Shown here: positions 34,001 through 39,660 of the stretch, in pieces
Position numbering within the stretch: position 1 is the stretch's first letter
Layout: each line of letters starts with the position of its first letter
Assembly: GCF_963678635.1 (NCBI RefSeq)
Contig: NC_087066.1
Coordinates: 16,921,275-16,985,274 of the forward strand
Length of the DNA: 64,000 nucleotides
Direction of reading: 5' to 3'
Source of the DNA: Symsagittifera roscoffensis
Lineage: Eukaryota; Xenacoelomorpha; Acoela; Convolutidae
Made by a program: the position numbers and the translations under genes
The notes under the pieces: generated by a model
The model's input: only the letters and a program-made list of their open reading frames with translations
Told to the model about the DNA's origin: nothing
Database searches by the model: none

Positions 34001-36787
34001 ACGTATCAAGGCCATTATGTATACAGCGTTCTAAATCATACGCGAGAAAGCTCTTTTGCGCCAATGATTATTGGATGCTTAGTTCCGTCTCGAATTGGCG
34101 AGATCAGTCGTTTTCTGCATGAGAGAATGATTTCATTGTCAAGCAAAGATGCAGTGTGATCTCGAGCAATGGGGATATAGTCTGATACATTTTATGATTT
34201 GCTCTTTTAAGAAAAAAGATTCAAATGATTCCTTGCGTGCATTTTCAACTTGATCTTAAGAACTGTAAGTTTCAGCATAGAAATGCAGCATAATTAACCA
34301 GGTCCGTAAATCTCAATTCGTAGTTATTGTTATTAGAGACCTTCAAACACAAAGTCAATTTTCATTATTCAGATCCTAAACTTCGGGAAATCAATTATCG
34401 GAATAAGCTTAAAATGTTCTTGCCATGCAGATAACTTTCAAAATTTGTTTTTTTTTAGTCGTTGTGAAGGAAAAATCCTTAAATTTTTGAGAATACCCGA
34501 GAGTCAAGAATCTAGTTGTTACATAATGGGGGTAATTGATCTCTGACATTTGGCTTAATGAACGCTTCGTGTTTTCTAACAGGTACCTGGTGGTCTTCTA
34601 AAAGACCTGTTAATTTCTCATGCGAAGCTCATTGTCGTATTGTAACTTAAACTGGTATAATTTTAGCTTTGAAGAGGAAGAAACTTATGAGCTTCCTGAA
34701 AAATTCAGTACTCGCGGAGTTGAGAAAAAAGCCGACTTGAGTAACTTGTTTGGTAAAACCGAACCCACGAGCGTTAAAAAAGAGATAAAGGAGCGTTTTT
34801 CGCCCATACCAAAAGCGCATGTAGCTCGTAAACAGTCGCCTCAATCACCAGTGCTGGGTAAATTGGGATCCATACATGAAGAAAAGGAAGATGATGATAG
34901 AAGGTTCCCGACTCCCAGGAGCAAAACCCGACGTCTGAATCAAGAGTCCAAAGATGCTAGGTCATTGAGTCCGGAGACTTTAGAGTCGCCATTTAGAAAA
35001 CCATATCCGATTAAGGACTCATTTGCAGAATCCAGCTTGAATCGAAAGAACGGGACGCCGAATATTGACCTTGGACGTAGATCATTAGAGGCTAGAAATG
35101 TCGCGAAAATGGATGAGTATTTTGTGGAGGAAGAGGAAACTATCGTTCCTAAACGTGAAGAAATTAGAAAAACTGGAAAAACACGAGCTAGTCCGCTTCT
35201 TGTGAACAAACAAGTAAGATGTTGGCATAAATTGCAGTTGTTTTCATTTTATTTTTGGCTGCTTTGATTTATACTAATAATCCAGAAAAATCTCGATTTT
35301 GCTAACGTTTGTATTCCTCGAAATTAAAAAAAAAGTATTATCATCCCATATAATTGCTTTTTTCTATAGATTTCCCGAGAAACTTCAAGAGAAAATAGGA
35401 CCAAATCACCCATCGATAGCATGAAATTGGTCAGAGAATCTCCTAAATCCATGAATCAAAAAAGTATTGCACCAAAGAAGGAAACTGGTCGAAATATCAC
35501 CAAAGACACAAAAATGCAATCTATGATTAGAGCAAAACCTGGTAGTGTTAACGACGAAAGAGTCTTGATCGACTTCATATCTGCTAGGCAGGCTGACATA
35601 AATGGCAAGATGGTTATGCACAAAGCATTCGTCGAAAGGTGAAAATCTTGCATTTGACTTTGCATATCGCTGTGACAATGCACTGACTTTAGATGAAAAA
35701 CGATGAACACAAAACTTGCTAAGATTTAATATGGTGCATTGTGTTATGTGAAATTTTGGTCCCAAATTTTACCACAAAAACGAATTATTTTTGACTTTTT
35801 TGTCAATCCATAATTACGCGACAACTACCGAGTCAAATACTCACAAAACTATACCAAAGTGAGCCTCTTACGAAGCACAAAGAAGTTTAACAAGGGTAGT
35901 ATTTCCAAAAAAAATTAACAAGTTTTCTCATTTTTTTTTTTGATAGACAAATATCATTTTAACTAGATAAAACACCATTTTTGTTTTATTCAAAACCATT
36001 TTTAAACGTTAAGCGCAATTTTTTGGAGATAAACCTCGCGTAAACTTTGTTGGGTTTTAAGCAACGTAATAGGCTCACTATGCTATAGTTTTGGCTGTAA
36101 CTGACCTGGTAATTGTAGGGTAATTTTCAATTATGACAAAGTCAAAAATGGCCTGTTTTTAGGGTAAAATTTCGTAAAACAATTTGCACTAAATGAATTC
36201 TACAGAAATTCTAAACAATTTTTGCCTTGGTTGTTTTTCACGTTAAGTCAACGCAATTTGAGAAAAGCGCGTTTTAATTCCAGGTATTGTGGGTTTTGTC
36301 CGGATGCTGTAAATCAGCACTGTACCAACATACGAGAATCAATTGTAATCACAAAACAGGAAGGCTGTCATGAGAATCGGCGCTTCTTACACTCATTTTA
36401 ATTTTTTTATCTGTTATTTTTGAAATATTTTAATTGGATGTTTTTGGATCTGAAATCACATTAGGGTGTATATTGAAACATCGGAAATGCAAATATAAAA
36501 AAATGAAACATTTGAATGACATAAATACTATAAAAAAATATATATGTAAGACAAAAACTTAAAAATAAAACAATTAGTTGTTTGCTTCATGCCCAATGTT
36601 GGTTTTCAGGTCGAACCGGAGCACAGCCAGTCTGGTGAAGGCACTGGAAACAGTAATGCAGTTGGGGGAGGAGTACAAGGACAATCTGAGCAGTTCCACC
36701 AGTGACACCCAGAGGGCACTCCTCAAGGTACTGCAGGACTTGGCAGAGACATTCGAACCCTCATCCCAGAACAGCACCAGTGCTTAG
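10012..36787 (+). CDS. Acidic, disordered protein of unknown function (4 exons)
   Basis: Exons as I read them: 10012-10583, 34667-35213, 35370-35638, 36610-36787; phases 2, 0 and 2 match at each junction, giving a 521-residue protein. ATG 10012 lies just after an acceptor-like TTTCTAG. Exon 1 is rich in Asp, Glu, Ser, Phe and Gly (FDFEFES, DNDDDDAG). Exon 2 begins FEEEETYELPEKF and is Arg/Ser/Pro/Lys-rich. The C-terminus (RSTASLVKALETVMQLGEEY and beyond) looks like an amphipathic helical segment. I do not recognise the family. The first intron is 24,083 bp and contains a dead hAT transposon and complete retroelement A in sense orientation. The join of exon 1 to exon 2 is inferred from donor GA|GTGAGT, acceptor TTTTAG|C and matching phase. 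Additional small exons cannot be excluded. Confidence 0.6.
10584..11376. other. Intron segment with hAT subterminal-like motifs
   Basis: No gene seen. At about 11212-11310 the sequence TAGAGTTGTACCGGATAG is followed by several CGGATATCCG-type palindromic words and a second AGTTGCACCGGATAC. Such repeated palindromic words near a hAT gene suggest the transposon end, but I found no matching inverted copy on the far side. Confidence 0.4.
11377..13205 (-). pseudogene. Degenerate BED-hAT transposase
   Basis: Conserved hAT pieces occur in order on the minus strand across several frames: a BED-like start MADKRRRVVWSLFSVD (13205 down), FTTDVWTSDINQIF (about 12600), KHFPGNHSAESIG (about 12500), CMIVTDNAANMKKAV (12424 down), MQDIPTRWNSNLLLLRNLNE (12183 down), a CAATLLDPRF segment (about 11815) and the C-terminal dimerisation block APAFSVSSERVFS...RNRLKPDLCKK (about 11510 to 11400), stop at 11377. 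These are motifs of hAT transposases of the ZBED-related type, which cut and paste DNA. Many frameshifts and stops show it is dead. Terminal inverted repeats and target duplication were not established. It sits antisense inside the first intron of the acidic-protein gene. Confidence 0.8.
13206..14623. other. Intron segment, nothing recognised
   Basis: AT-rich DNA between the hAT remnant and retroelement A. No convincing exon, RNA gene or repeat was recognised. The hAT 5' end probably lies here but is not delimited. Confidence 0.4.
14624..14627. repeat. Target-site duplication of element A, left copy (GTTG)
   Basis: The tetramer GTTG immediately precedes the 5' LTR and immediately follows the 3' LTR (33531-33534). 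A 4-bp duplication is typical of Ty3/Gypsy integrases. Confidence 0.85.
14628..15035 (+). repeat. 5' LTR of element A
   Basis: 408 bp, TG...CA termini. A TATA-like stretch ACTATATTTTATG lies at 14644-14656. AATAAA at 14832-14837 is a plausible poly(A) signal. Two inverted repeats stand out: 14653-14678 with 14683-14709 (ends ATGATTGG/CCAATCAT), and a 28-nt near-perfect palindrome at 14743-14770 (GTGCTGAA...TTCAGCAC) that is also present in the element B LTR. Confidence 0.93.
14832..14837 (+). terminator. AATAAA in 5' LTR of element A
   Basis: Canonical hexamer at LTR position 205; the same hexamer lies in the 3' LTR at 33327-33332 and in the element B LTR on the minus strand (48172-48177). 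It probably directs 3'-end formation of the element RNA in the 3' LTR. Confidence 0.55.
15038..15055 (+). other. Candidate primer-binding site of element A
   Basis: TGGTGCGACCATAAGTCT begins two bases after the 5' LTR. The leading TGG would pair with a tRNA CCA end. I could not assign the tRNA. Confidence 0.6.
15056..16287 (+). promoter_or_regulatory. Long 5' leader of element A (candidate packaging region)
   Basis: About 1.25 kb with no conserved ORF that I can test, apart from a 77-codon frame at 15124-15357 with an ATG, possibly an upstream ORF. It holds a duplicated hairpin: the 25-nt unit beginning GATCATCAAGG and ending CCTTGGATC at about 15686-15710 and 15744-15768, each folding CAAGG/CCTTG plus GATC/GATC. 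A looser motif ATCGATTTACTATTCTCCAA with relatives occurs at about 15829, 16044 and 16156. Donor-like GTAAGT/GTAAGA words lie at about 15985, 16087 and 16097. Leaders of retroelements normally carry packaging, dimerisation and splice-donor signals; which of these apply here is inference. Confidence 0.5.
16288..16755 (+). CDS. ORF0: small basic accessory protein of element A
   Basis: 155 residues from ATG 16288, in a different frame from gag and overlapping its start by 26 nt (gag ATG 16730). The first 50 residues are uncharged to mildly charged; residues 40-65 are very Lys/Arg-rich (KRQTLKRKIITKQRQITRKR), suggesting nucleic-acid binding or nuclear localisation. A Ser/Glu-rich stretch and a second basic patch (RGKRRIKKQYKHK) follow. 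I recognise no family. The equivalent region of copy B lies beyond the window, so conservation cannot be tested here. It could be a real accessory protein or an N-terminal leader to Gag. Confidence 0.5.
   Translation: MSFKNLGNKQTIVLHNCEIDNKKYDLVITPHTQTVGYIRTKRQTLKRKIITKQRQITRKRFSKNRNAFSESETNSLDELYKLKESIDKNYSQHDQLYFSDSETTSNSSQRGKRRIKKQYKHKPVHLYNWNQPIRHINNYILTVIERKNEFNTHPR
16730..18679 (+). pseudogene. gag: Element A Gag, N-terminal ~650 residues, ended by a nonsense codon
   Basis: ATG 16730 (MSSTHTPGDETPDDDE) opens a frame that runs to TAA 18677-18679. It continues in the same frame in the next entry. Residues 1-280 form an acidic to neutral, probably helical domain that I cannot assign. Residues ~290-580 are Asn/Gln/Thr/Pro-rich linker including a repeated IQQQNP unit. 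A Ty3-type capsid begins around residue 600 (VFTGTDPEYSVEDYLNAVTA) and is cut by the stop at codon 650. Copy B has a glutamine codon at this position, so the stop is most simply a lesion, not a programmed readthrough site. The capsid lying so far from the N-terminus is unusual; most Ty3/Gypsy Gags are under 400 residues in total. Confidence 0.8.
18680..24951 (+). pseudogene. pol: Element A Gag C-terminus and Pol (PR-RT-RH-IN), frameshifted at the end
   Basis: Same frame as gag; open from 18680 to 24640. Residue numbers follow the gag start. The rest of the capsid is followed by a CCHC knuckle, CNYCRRYGHSISEC (C842), then a ~170-residue Asn/Arg/Ser/Tyr-rich tract, presumably RNA-binding. Aspartic protease: FLIDSGAESN (D1229). 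RT: YLDD (1737-1740) after GISIGPAAFSAFMSKIF. RNase H: MCDASNFGIGAALL and FTDHKP. Integrase: zinc module (GHSG...CIVCQ) and catalytic FDTKG, TDNGTEF (D2381) and GLVEG, spaced as DD35E. GPY/F: KGPYQII. A one-base deletion near 24540 relative to copy B shifts the frame. The matching frame continues to TAA 24949-24951 and ends with a basic tail. The enzymes would copy the RNA and integrate the DNA. Confidence 0.9.
24952..25552 (+). other. Non-coding spacer between pol and the 3' ORF cassette (A)
   Basis: No ORF. It is partly conserved with copy B (55944-56535) in patches: GACCTGGAGGT-type words, CTAGAACTCCAGGCACATCT and TTAGCCTAAAGTA (twice in A, about 25312 and 25343). Possible site of a subgenomic promoter, splice acceptor or RNA-export signal. 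Confidence 0.4.
25553..25783 (+). CDS. Small membrane ORF-a of element A (76 aa)
   Basis: MLFSQTVAQIF start, then an almost uninterrupted hydrophobic stretch at residues ~15-60 rich in Ile, Phe and Leu, enough for one long or two short membrane helices. It ends with a polar tail (YIHRYDFNNLSK). Its stop TGA overlaps the ATG of ORF-b (ATGA at 25780). A 75-residue homologue stands at the same place in copy B. The family is not recognised. Size and hydrophobicity suggest a viroporin-like or small membrane accessory protein; that is inference. Confidence 0.65.
   Translation: MLFSQTVAQIFINFKHFFSILQVFIIFLFDIIESFLIIIIIFCNIFLIFYTIIELFLQLSKTLEYIHRYDFNNLSK
25780..25968 (+). CDS. Small membrane ORF-b of element A (62 aa)
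   Basis: MIRTIFSRTD followed by two hydrophobic segments (about residues 11-30 and 36-52) split by a CKCIKK basic turn, then an acidic/His tail (EEYYNKHK). This is the shape of a helical hairpin membrane protein. Copy B differs at only three residues out of 62, far better conserved than the surrounding non-coding DNA, so it is under protein-level constraint. It starts in an ATGA overlap with ORF-a. Confidence 0.7.
   Translation: MIRTIFSRTDIFLLFVIFITFLSSLILTICKCIKKAIITFALATIFLILFLEEYYNKHKPSH
25974..27110 (+). CDS. ORF-c of element A: 378-codon frame with no in-frame ATG
   Basis: Open from the codon after TAA 25971-25973 to TAA 27108-27110 with no ATG codon at all in frame. Copy B has the same frame fully open at 54384-55526, also without ATG, with many silent third-position differences, so the protein is conserved. 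The N-terminal two thirds is Pro/Ser/Thr/Gln-rich (LSEPLEPVQRQASLSEP, TPRVHFDIPQSP). The C-terminal third looks folded (LDWNTFTAPPPLFGQ, NWALNRLQYRQDI, ITVKLNNITQHPYPL) and ends SYTCIF. The end overlaps the env ATG (27098) in another frame. Expression must use splicing onto an upstream ATG, a non-AUG start, or recoding. CAG|TCACAT and TCAG|TCTTCAC near 25999-26013 are acceptor-like and conserved. Family unknown. Confidence 0.75.
   Translation, partial: QFKNPSKIATQQSHNQSSPTSSQDNPTPPSTTQNPQTSTRISFQDNPYTFEERHARLSEPLEPVQRQASLSEPTYNLYPTLPQELSRIRNLSQNQNTAEINRQIIHPRRNRNFQTPRVHFDIPQSPTQTTPENTTGITPETPTLFSQRSTSSLPSDYLGSTPTSEQIRENPFNPPNLTSRLPYWTTNSFTQGEPNLVNDPIDISTDTTTSSSLPETLSLPSTPSISQFSPLPFNLNFPNNLDARYREQSSINIPLRLDWNTFTAPPPLFGQHQESNRLHNWALNRLQYRQDIHNDIRDHNIQILQQNSLQLKFEITVKLNNITQHPYPLNPPNITAQSLPPPFITTEVIYKYDRYTKNTIGYITFYNPYSGLSYTCIF
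27098..29716 (+). CDS. env: Env-like membrane glycoprotein of element A (872 aa)
   Basis: Intact frame. An N-terminal signal peptide (MYILKLLIFLQTLFLITSNQ) leads to a Cys-rich ectodomain that opens HYDCEENEQ and has several NxS/T sites (e.g. NRSN, NTTY). A hydrophobic segment follows at residues ~697-727 (GWPYYILEKLTILYAMFNFI) and another at ~744-764, then a ~105-residue Pro/Asn-rich tail. The YDC start, cysteine spacing and the RCYKRIPIFY...HFVDTLSRR...VPCGS block remind me of chuvirus-type (Jingchuvirales) glycoproteins, predicted class III fusogens also found in some BEL/Pao elements, more than of gypsy/baculovirus F proteins. That assignment is pattern recognition only. It would mediate membrane attachment and fusion. 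The start overlaps ORF-c, and the stop TGA overlaps the ORF-X ATG. Confidence 0.75.
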   Translation: MYILKLLIFLQTLFLITSNQNINPSPRTGPQDLLVTHYDCEENEQKTLHKYAINQVSQCETEPQAIETTDIIATLYSKARATTVTGYKFTATFSEKKVHCSQVSNGNKNRLDHESFYQSNIERLLHLNPDDCKNELLRLNITKNKNSQRKLVNFQVFSDSVHQSQLERHQGHIRLDEKYPYNGAHGRLTYDLHDKHWIPHIGINNPSNCKADTKNKGYQEIMFFDWKIQLEKIQLTRDLSDNTMIYQGIRLPCKNDQGYCDPTTRTQATIVCFPEDTCTTFQVAKIHARMIKFHEKYFIQSIPSEQVHPSRKLSSDFRNIDNIENKLTRFQIYQETELACKYRNPLHRTQYSEILVEYEKGFDMTTGKVKIDPYATGHPLNEGTSYIPVNFEKSNGQPGGHLKPYDTRSTRLQELSLMNTTYFGNIHYDIHLDMKLDYTISRIFQEMSLSELETLHQLCELERTQILQSLALAVLKIPYAGYLLSGNRSNFLDYEGNILWFYTCTKKVSPLYVFEDKRCYKRIPIFYKNKVHFVDTLSRRTYFWDTAVPCGSENSHNVVQLNPDENKYYLLTPYPTLMQSLKKFSPESIRAIARNPNIDLQSIGIYSKSDIQHHIRTQQFQELLTQMDTIQRQSIDQNLRKLAETAGFADIYTQDYSGYFKDIKDYIYLNGEKYRPQDISPINIFSFVTLKNEILDFLGWPYYILEKLTILYAMFNFIGFLFSLLKGIYNTCAIHTQVNRQASVARILFAGFFGIFSTSINKILLDAQIKEYNTKITTRQNTYDEEHNNVDTQPTAPQLPPLPNNHPLSLAPRNFRNLAITHNPNFRLTTSQSPVQHIMTHPSQDDNTYEQIIEQPHTTAFQSQNNNFFSPR
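29713..31506 (+). CDS. ORF-X of element A: 597-aa protein of unknown function
   Basis: Begins at ATG 29713 inside the ATGA that ends env. Residues 1-195 are Ser/Thr/Pro/Asn-rich and look disordered. Residues ~200-597 look folded, rich in Phe, Tyr and His, with blocks such as FVDEYVLMPTLSWTSYYHFT, FIKTPYVFTLNIFDRKFDHI and ITQMYIFCPITKTFNAEES. There is no signal peptide or membrane segment. Copy B keeps it intact (602 aa) and nearly identical in the C-terminal half. I recognise no domain. Its position after Env, coupled by stop/start overlap, suggests a structural or regulatory role in the element. A strong splice donor (CAG|GTAAGTATG) follows the stop by three bases. Confidence 0.75.
   Translation: MSRQLGSLHRSNSHPTNLTSSIPIIPLFAFPPPDFPSSNVTSGMNSDTNSQISVLYSISQLNNPNIETPDEFADSEPSPSNNFHNPSHFSQPPFQPILSNNPDPITPTPSYASQVTPTYSSYHSDQSSPDTPRISPELDNFITLQQQPYHLNTPTINQISSTTNSSNPPTPSSNYTESLAPSSTSTESSLNTNRAYRTFKRKFPNHPFPAKPGTAREYINHPQHTNTREFLAITLPSFPQYTLNTPHDANETRNFVDEYVLMPTLSWTSYYHFTNPLCLPLTNTSIDIDRNKDMLYRLTTPLTARQFTYVGYKKSLKIHTAPRANEYTLEYYDHNIIRANQDQFLDDDRFANPQITEKFFIKTPYVFTLNIFDRKFDHIISEALTSTQAYESFKERFQIFSLTFHFLAPHERDLHCSHDIMLRTKQTHTYSYYRFIQNHFDLHTPSRQPHHRFQFINSKYTSPYFLNFTYCIKDTNLHGILRNYDPITQMYIFCPITKTFNAEESRPFLIPHEFVQPIEIPILEFIHNTKFNHKLYNLIQNTPYEFAVGTEELTTIKALQLLWPLLQTKNIIRILAKLLTTSELIHDIFPHGFFPDD
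31507..33104 (+). other. 3' non-coding region of element A with conserved hairpins
   Basis: About 1.6 kb without a conserved ORF, aligned end to end with 48396-49972 of copy B. Features kept in both copies: the donor above, a palindrome CCAGTTTAAAACTGG at 32134-32148, two GGCCTAACCCACC words around 32362 and 32409, and a hairpin AGAGCTACTC...GAGTAACTCT at 32463-32487. Such structured 3' regions may serve RNA export, packaging or strand transfer; the role here is not shown. Confidence 0.5.
31510..31515 (+). promoter_or_regulatory. Conserved splice donor just after ORF-X stop (A)
   Basis: TAA-CAG|GTAAGTATGAA is close to the ideal 5' splice site and is kept in copy B as TAA-TAG|GTAAGTATGAA. A conserved acceptor-like CGCACAG|CTCGCCC lies at 31907-31919, preceded by a T-rich stretch. 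Together they predict an intron of about 400 nt in the 3' UTR. Confidence 0.6.
33109..33122 (+). other. Candidate (weak) polypurine tract of element A
   Basis: AAAACCCGGATGGG lies directly before the 3' LTR and is the same in copy B (48382-48395, minus). Purine content is modest, but the position is where plus-strand priming should occur. Confidence 0.4.
33123..33530 (+). repeat. 3' LTR of element A
   Basis: 408 bp, reading the same as the 5' LTR at every position I compared, with AATAAA at 33327-33332. The flanking GTTG follows at 33531-33534. Confidence 0.93.
33535..34666. other. Remainder of the 24-kb intron; nothing recognised
   Basis: Host DNA after the insertion of element A. An 18-bp tandem duplication (GGAACGTATCAAGGCCTA x2) lies at 33979-34013. 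The intron ends with TTTTAG at 34661-34666. Confidence 0.45.
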
Positions 36788-37005
36788 AATCAAAATCTAC
36801 AGACATTGACTCAGTTGCTGATGTTATCGATGCGTTTTTTGTTATTCTGTTGATTAGTTACTTTTGTTGAACTTGAATTGAACGTTAGCAAGTTTGAAAA
36901 GTAAATTTTGCCAGTCTTGGTCCAAAATAACAAGGTTTTTCGCGCAATGGACATTAAGATGGTTTATGGCAGTTTCATAACCGCACGCGAGTTTTCAGGT
37001 GTGAA
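36788..37005. other. Short spacer between acidic-protein gene and METTL2
   Basis: Only 218 bp separate the two genes, with no AATAAA visible. A good splice acceptor (GAGTTTTCAG, ends 36998) lies 7 bases before the METTL2 start codon, so METTL2 mRNA probably receives a 5' exon by cis- or trans-splicing. Confidence 0.5.
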
Positions 37006-37935
37006 ATGTCGACTGATGAACCAGAAAAATCAGCACTGTCTACTTCAAATGAAGATGACCTAACATGCAGAAGTCGGTTTCTGACCAAGCCTGAAAATGT
37101 GTTCGCTCATAACGCCTGGGATGACGTAATATGGGATGAAGAAATGATCGAAGCCGCCGAAAAATCGATTGAACAAAATTCGACCTTGAAAATGGACGAA
37201 AAGGAAGCCGAAAAAGTTTTAAGTGACGCTTCTTCTAACTGGGACAAGTTTTACGGAATCCACGAGAATAAGTTTTTCAAAGACAGAAATTGGCTTTTAA
37301 AAGAATTTCCAGAATTGGAAGGAATCGTAGACGGTAAAGAATGTGAAAAGTTCAGAGTACTCGAAACAGGTTGCGGTGTTGGAAATACGGTTTTTCCCTT
37401 AATGCAATATATTGAATCAAGTCGAGATTTCTTTGTTTACGGATGCGATTTTTCACCTTCAGCTATTGAGTTAACTCACCAAAATGCTCTTTATGATTCA
37501 AGCAGATGTAAGACATTTACATGGGATTTGACCAACGTTGATAATGACGCAAGGTTACCATTTGAAGAAAATTCGCTCGATGTTATATTGATGATTTTTG
37601 TCCTGTCTGCTATACGTCCGACGAGTTTCAAATCAGTTATTTCAAATTTAACTCGTTTTCTCAAACCTGGAGGCTTGTTAATGTTTAGAGATTATGGAAA
37701 ATATGATTTAGCGCAGTTGAGATTCAAACAAGGTCGCTGCATTGAGCAGAGTTTTTACTGCAGAGGAGACGGTACTCAAGTTTACTTTTTCACGCAGTCA
37801 GAGTTGCACGATTTGTTCACGGAATGTGGATTGGAAAAGGTGCAGAATTTGATTGACAGGCGGCTGCAAGTGAACAGAGGCAAACAGTTGAAAATGTACA
37901 GAGTTTGGATTCAGTGCAAGTACAGGAAGAAGTAG
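37006..37935 (+). CDS. METTL2: tRNA N3-methylcytidine methyltransferase METTL2 (single exon)
   Basis: 309 residues from ATG 37006. METTL2 uses S-adenosylmethionine to make m3C at position 32 of tRNA-Thr and tRNA-Arg anticodon loops, in animals together with DALRD3 for Arg tRNAs. Visible: the family N-terminal block NVFAHNAWDDVIWDEE (residues ~28-43) and NWDKFYGIHENKFFKDRNWL; SAM motif I ETGCGVGNTVFP (from ~residue 120); CDFSPSAIEL (motif II, ~148); and FLKPGGLLMFRDYGKYDLAQ (~219-238). The C-terminus, DRRLQVNRGKQLKMYRVWIQ, is almost invariant in the family. At 309 aa it is a little shorter than vertebrate METTL2 (~375), because it lacks the linker before motif I. No lesion seen. Confidence 0.93.
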   Translation: MSTDEPEKSALSTSNEDDLTCRSRFLTKPENVFAHNAWDDVIWDEEMIEAAEKSIEQNSTLKMDEKEAEKVLSDASSNWDKFYGIHENKFFKDRNWLLKEFPELEGIVDGKECEKFRVLETGCGVGNTVFPLMQYIESSRDFFVYGCDFSPSAIELTHQNALYDSSRCKTFTWDLTNVDNDARLPFEENSLDVILMIFVLSAIRPTSFKSVISNLTRFLKPGGLLMFRDYGKYDLAQLRFKQGRCIEQSFYCRGDGTQVYFFTQSELHDLFTECGLEKVQNLIDRRLQVNRGKQLKMYRVWIQCKYRKK

Positions 37936-38159
37936 AGTTAAATGTATATAGCGTTGTTATCTTGAAAGAGACATTCAAATTTGCGTGAGTTTGTCAGGTC
38001 AAGAAAAAGTGCGGGAAAGGGACTGAACTTGAACTGATTTGTGGCTATTCTTAACAATATTGCTATCATGAAAAAATATATTTTTGAGGTAAAAACCTCT
38101 ACTGTCCTTTTGCTTAACTCATGTGCATCTTTGAAAGCGAATTAGGCCAGAACCAGGTA
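37936..38159. other. Downstream flank of METTL2
   Basis: AT-rich 3' flank with no clear AATAAA near the stop. Nothing else recognised. Confidence 0.35.
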
Positions 38160-38666
38160 TTGATTACTCAAAAAATACGCTTCTGATTTTTCGACCCATA
38201 TTTTTGGATTTTTTCATTTTCTCGAAAACTACCCTCCCAAATCTGAGATTTTGGTTTCAATGGATAGAGCAGGTTGTGGGAACCTGCCGTGCATTAGCGG
38301 CTACGCCCACATTTTTCTTGACAAAAAGTATTAACCCTCGAAACATTTTTCGATTTTTTGACCTTTTACCTAAACTTTTTGACTTTTCTCGAAAACTACC
38401 CACCGAAATCTAATGAGCAACGTTTTTAACATCTTTCAACCTAACAAGTTCCTGTAATTACTTCAATATTTAAGAAAACTGAAGTAATTGATGAAATTAA
38501 CAGATTTTGAAGTCCTGCCAAATCGAACTAAAAAATTCACTCCCAGTTATTTTATAAGAGAACCATGTAAGATTTTGCGTGAAGCACAGTTTTTGGAATT
38601 ACCCGTCCTTCCGCATCAGTGCAAAATTTATCAAACGCGTATTTCCAGCGTTAGCTGGCCTCTAGT
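38160..38666 (+). mobile_element. Repeat block ending in hairpin + CTAG|T (Helitron-like candidate 1)
   Basis: Two degenerate ~165-bp units (TTCTCGAAAACTACCCTCCC..., ATCTGAGATTTTGGTTTCAA, TGGATAGAGCAGGTTGTGG, TACGCCCA, GACAAAAAG...) are followed by a ~60-bp tail and the palindrome CCAGCGTTAGCTGG (38645-38658), then CCT and CTAG|T (38662-38666). A 3' hairpin followed by CTRR-T is the terminal signature of Helitrons; internal minisatellites are common in non-autonomous Helentron relatives. The 5' end is not defined. Confidence 0.45.
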
Positions 38667-38699
38667 ATAAGTTTTGTTAAATAAAAATAGGTATAATGG

Positions 38700-39660
38700 A
38701 AATGTATGAGGTTATTTTTTTGAGACGCTTTGGAAAATTTTTTCATTTTTTCAAAAATTTACTTCTCAAAACTACTCTAGCAATTTTCGAAAAAGTAGTA
38801 CCAAAGGAAAGTCCGCCCACTCCCCTGTGTGTCTGCATACTCCCCTAATCTCTTTATACCTTACCTCACTTTCTACAGACATCAAAAAAGTGTGTGAGCG
38901 GAAATTTTGACCTATATTTTTGAATTGTTCTACCTTTTCTCAAAAACTACTCTCCCAAATCTGAGATTTTGGTTTCCATGGATAGAATAGGTTGTCGAAA
39001 GCTCCCCTGTTTAAAGTTTACGCCCAATTTTTCACATAAAAAGTTATGGTCCATAAAAAAGTTAATTTTTCGATTTTTGACCATTTTTTTGAAACTTTTC
39101 GACTTTTCTCAAAAACTACCGTCCCAAATCCGAGGTTTTGTTTTCAATGAGTAGAACAGGTTGTGGAAGTTCCGCTGCATAAAAGTTTCATTTTTTGAAA
39201 CTTTTCGACTTTTCTCAAAAACCACCGTCCCAATTCCGAGGTTTTGTTTTCAATGAGTAGAACAGGTTGTGGAAGCTCCGCTGCATAAATGATTACGCCT
39301 AAATTTTTTAACACAAAAAGTTTTAACCCTCCGAAAAGTCAAGTTTTTTTGACCGTTTTTTGAAATTTTTTATCTTTTCTCGAAATTTTTCCTCGCAAAT
39401 CTGAGATTTTAGTTTCAATCGAAAGGACGTGTTGTGGAGAGTTCCCCTGAAGAAGCGATTACGCCCAAATTTTTTTTACACAAAAAGCTATGACCCTCGG
39501 AAAAGTCAAAATTTCAATTTTGACCGTTTTTTGAAGTTTTTTTGGCTTTTCTCGAAAACTATATTCCCATATCTGAGGTTTTAGTTCCAATGTCCTTTCG
39601 ATGAGCACAAAAAATTCAAAATTATCGAACAGGTATTTCCAGCTTTAGCTGGCTTCTAGT
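38700..39660 (+). mobile_element. Repeat block ending in hairpin + CTAG|T (Helitron-like candidate 2)
   Basis: Five or so degenerate ~165-bp units of the same family (cores at about 38770, 38943, 39112, 39218, 39381, 39553) end with TGAGCACAAAAAATTCAAAA, the palindrome CCAGCTTTAGCTGG (39639-39652), then CTT and CTAG|T (39656-39660). The match to the end of candidate 1 defines a common 3' terminus. Confidence 0.5.

Noticed and set aside
34620-34666. Coding start at 34620
   Set aside because: The better reading is an exon beginning at 34667 after TTTTAG, in phase with 10583; the 34620 segment is intron tail.
35214-35267. Coding extension past 35213
   Set aside because: Q|GTAAGA is a strong donor and the next exon at 35370 continues in the same phase; the extension is intronic.
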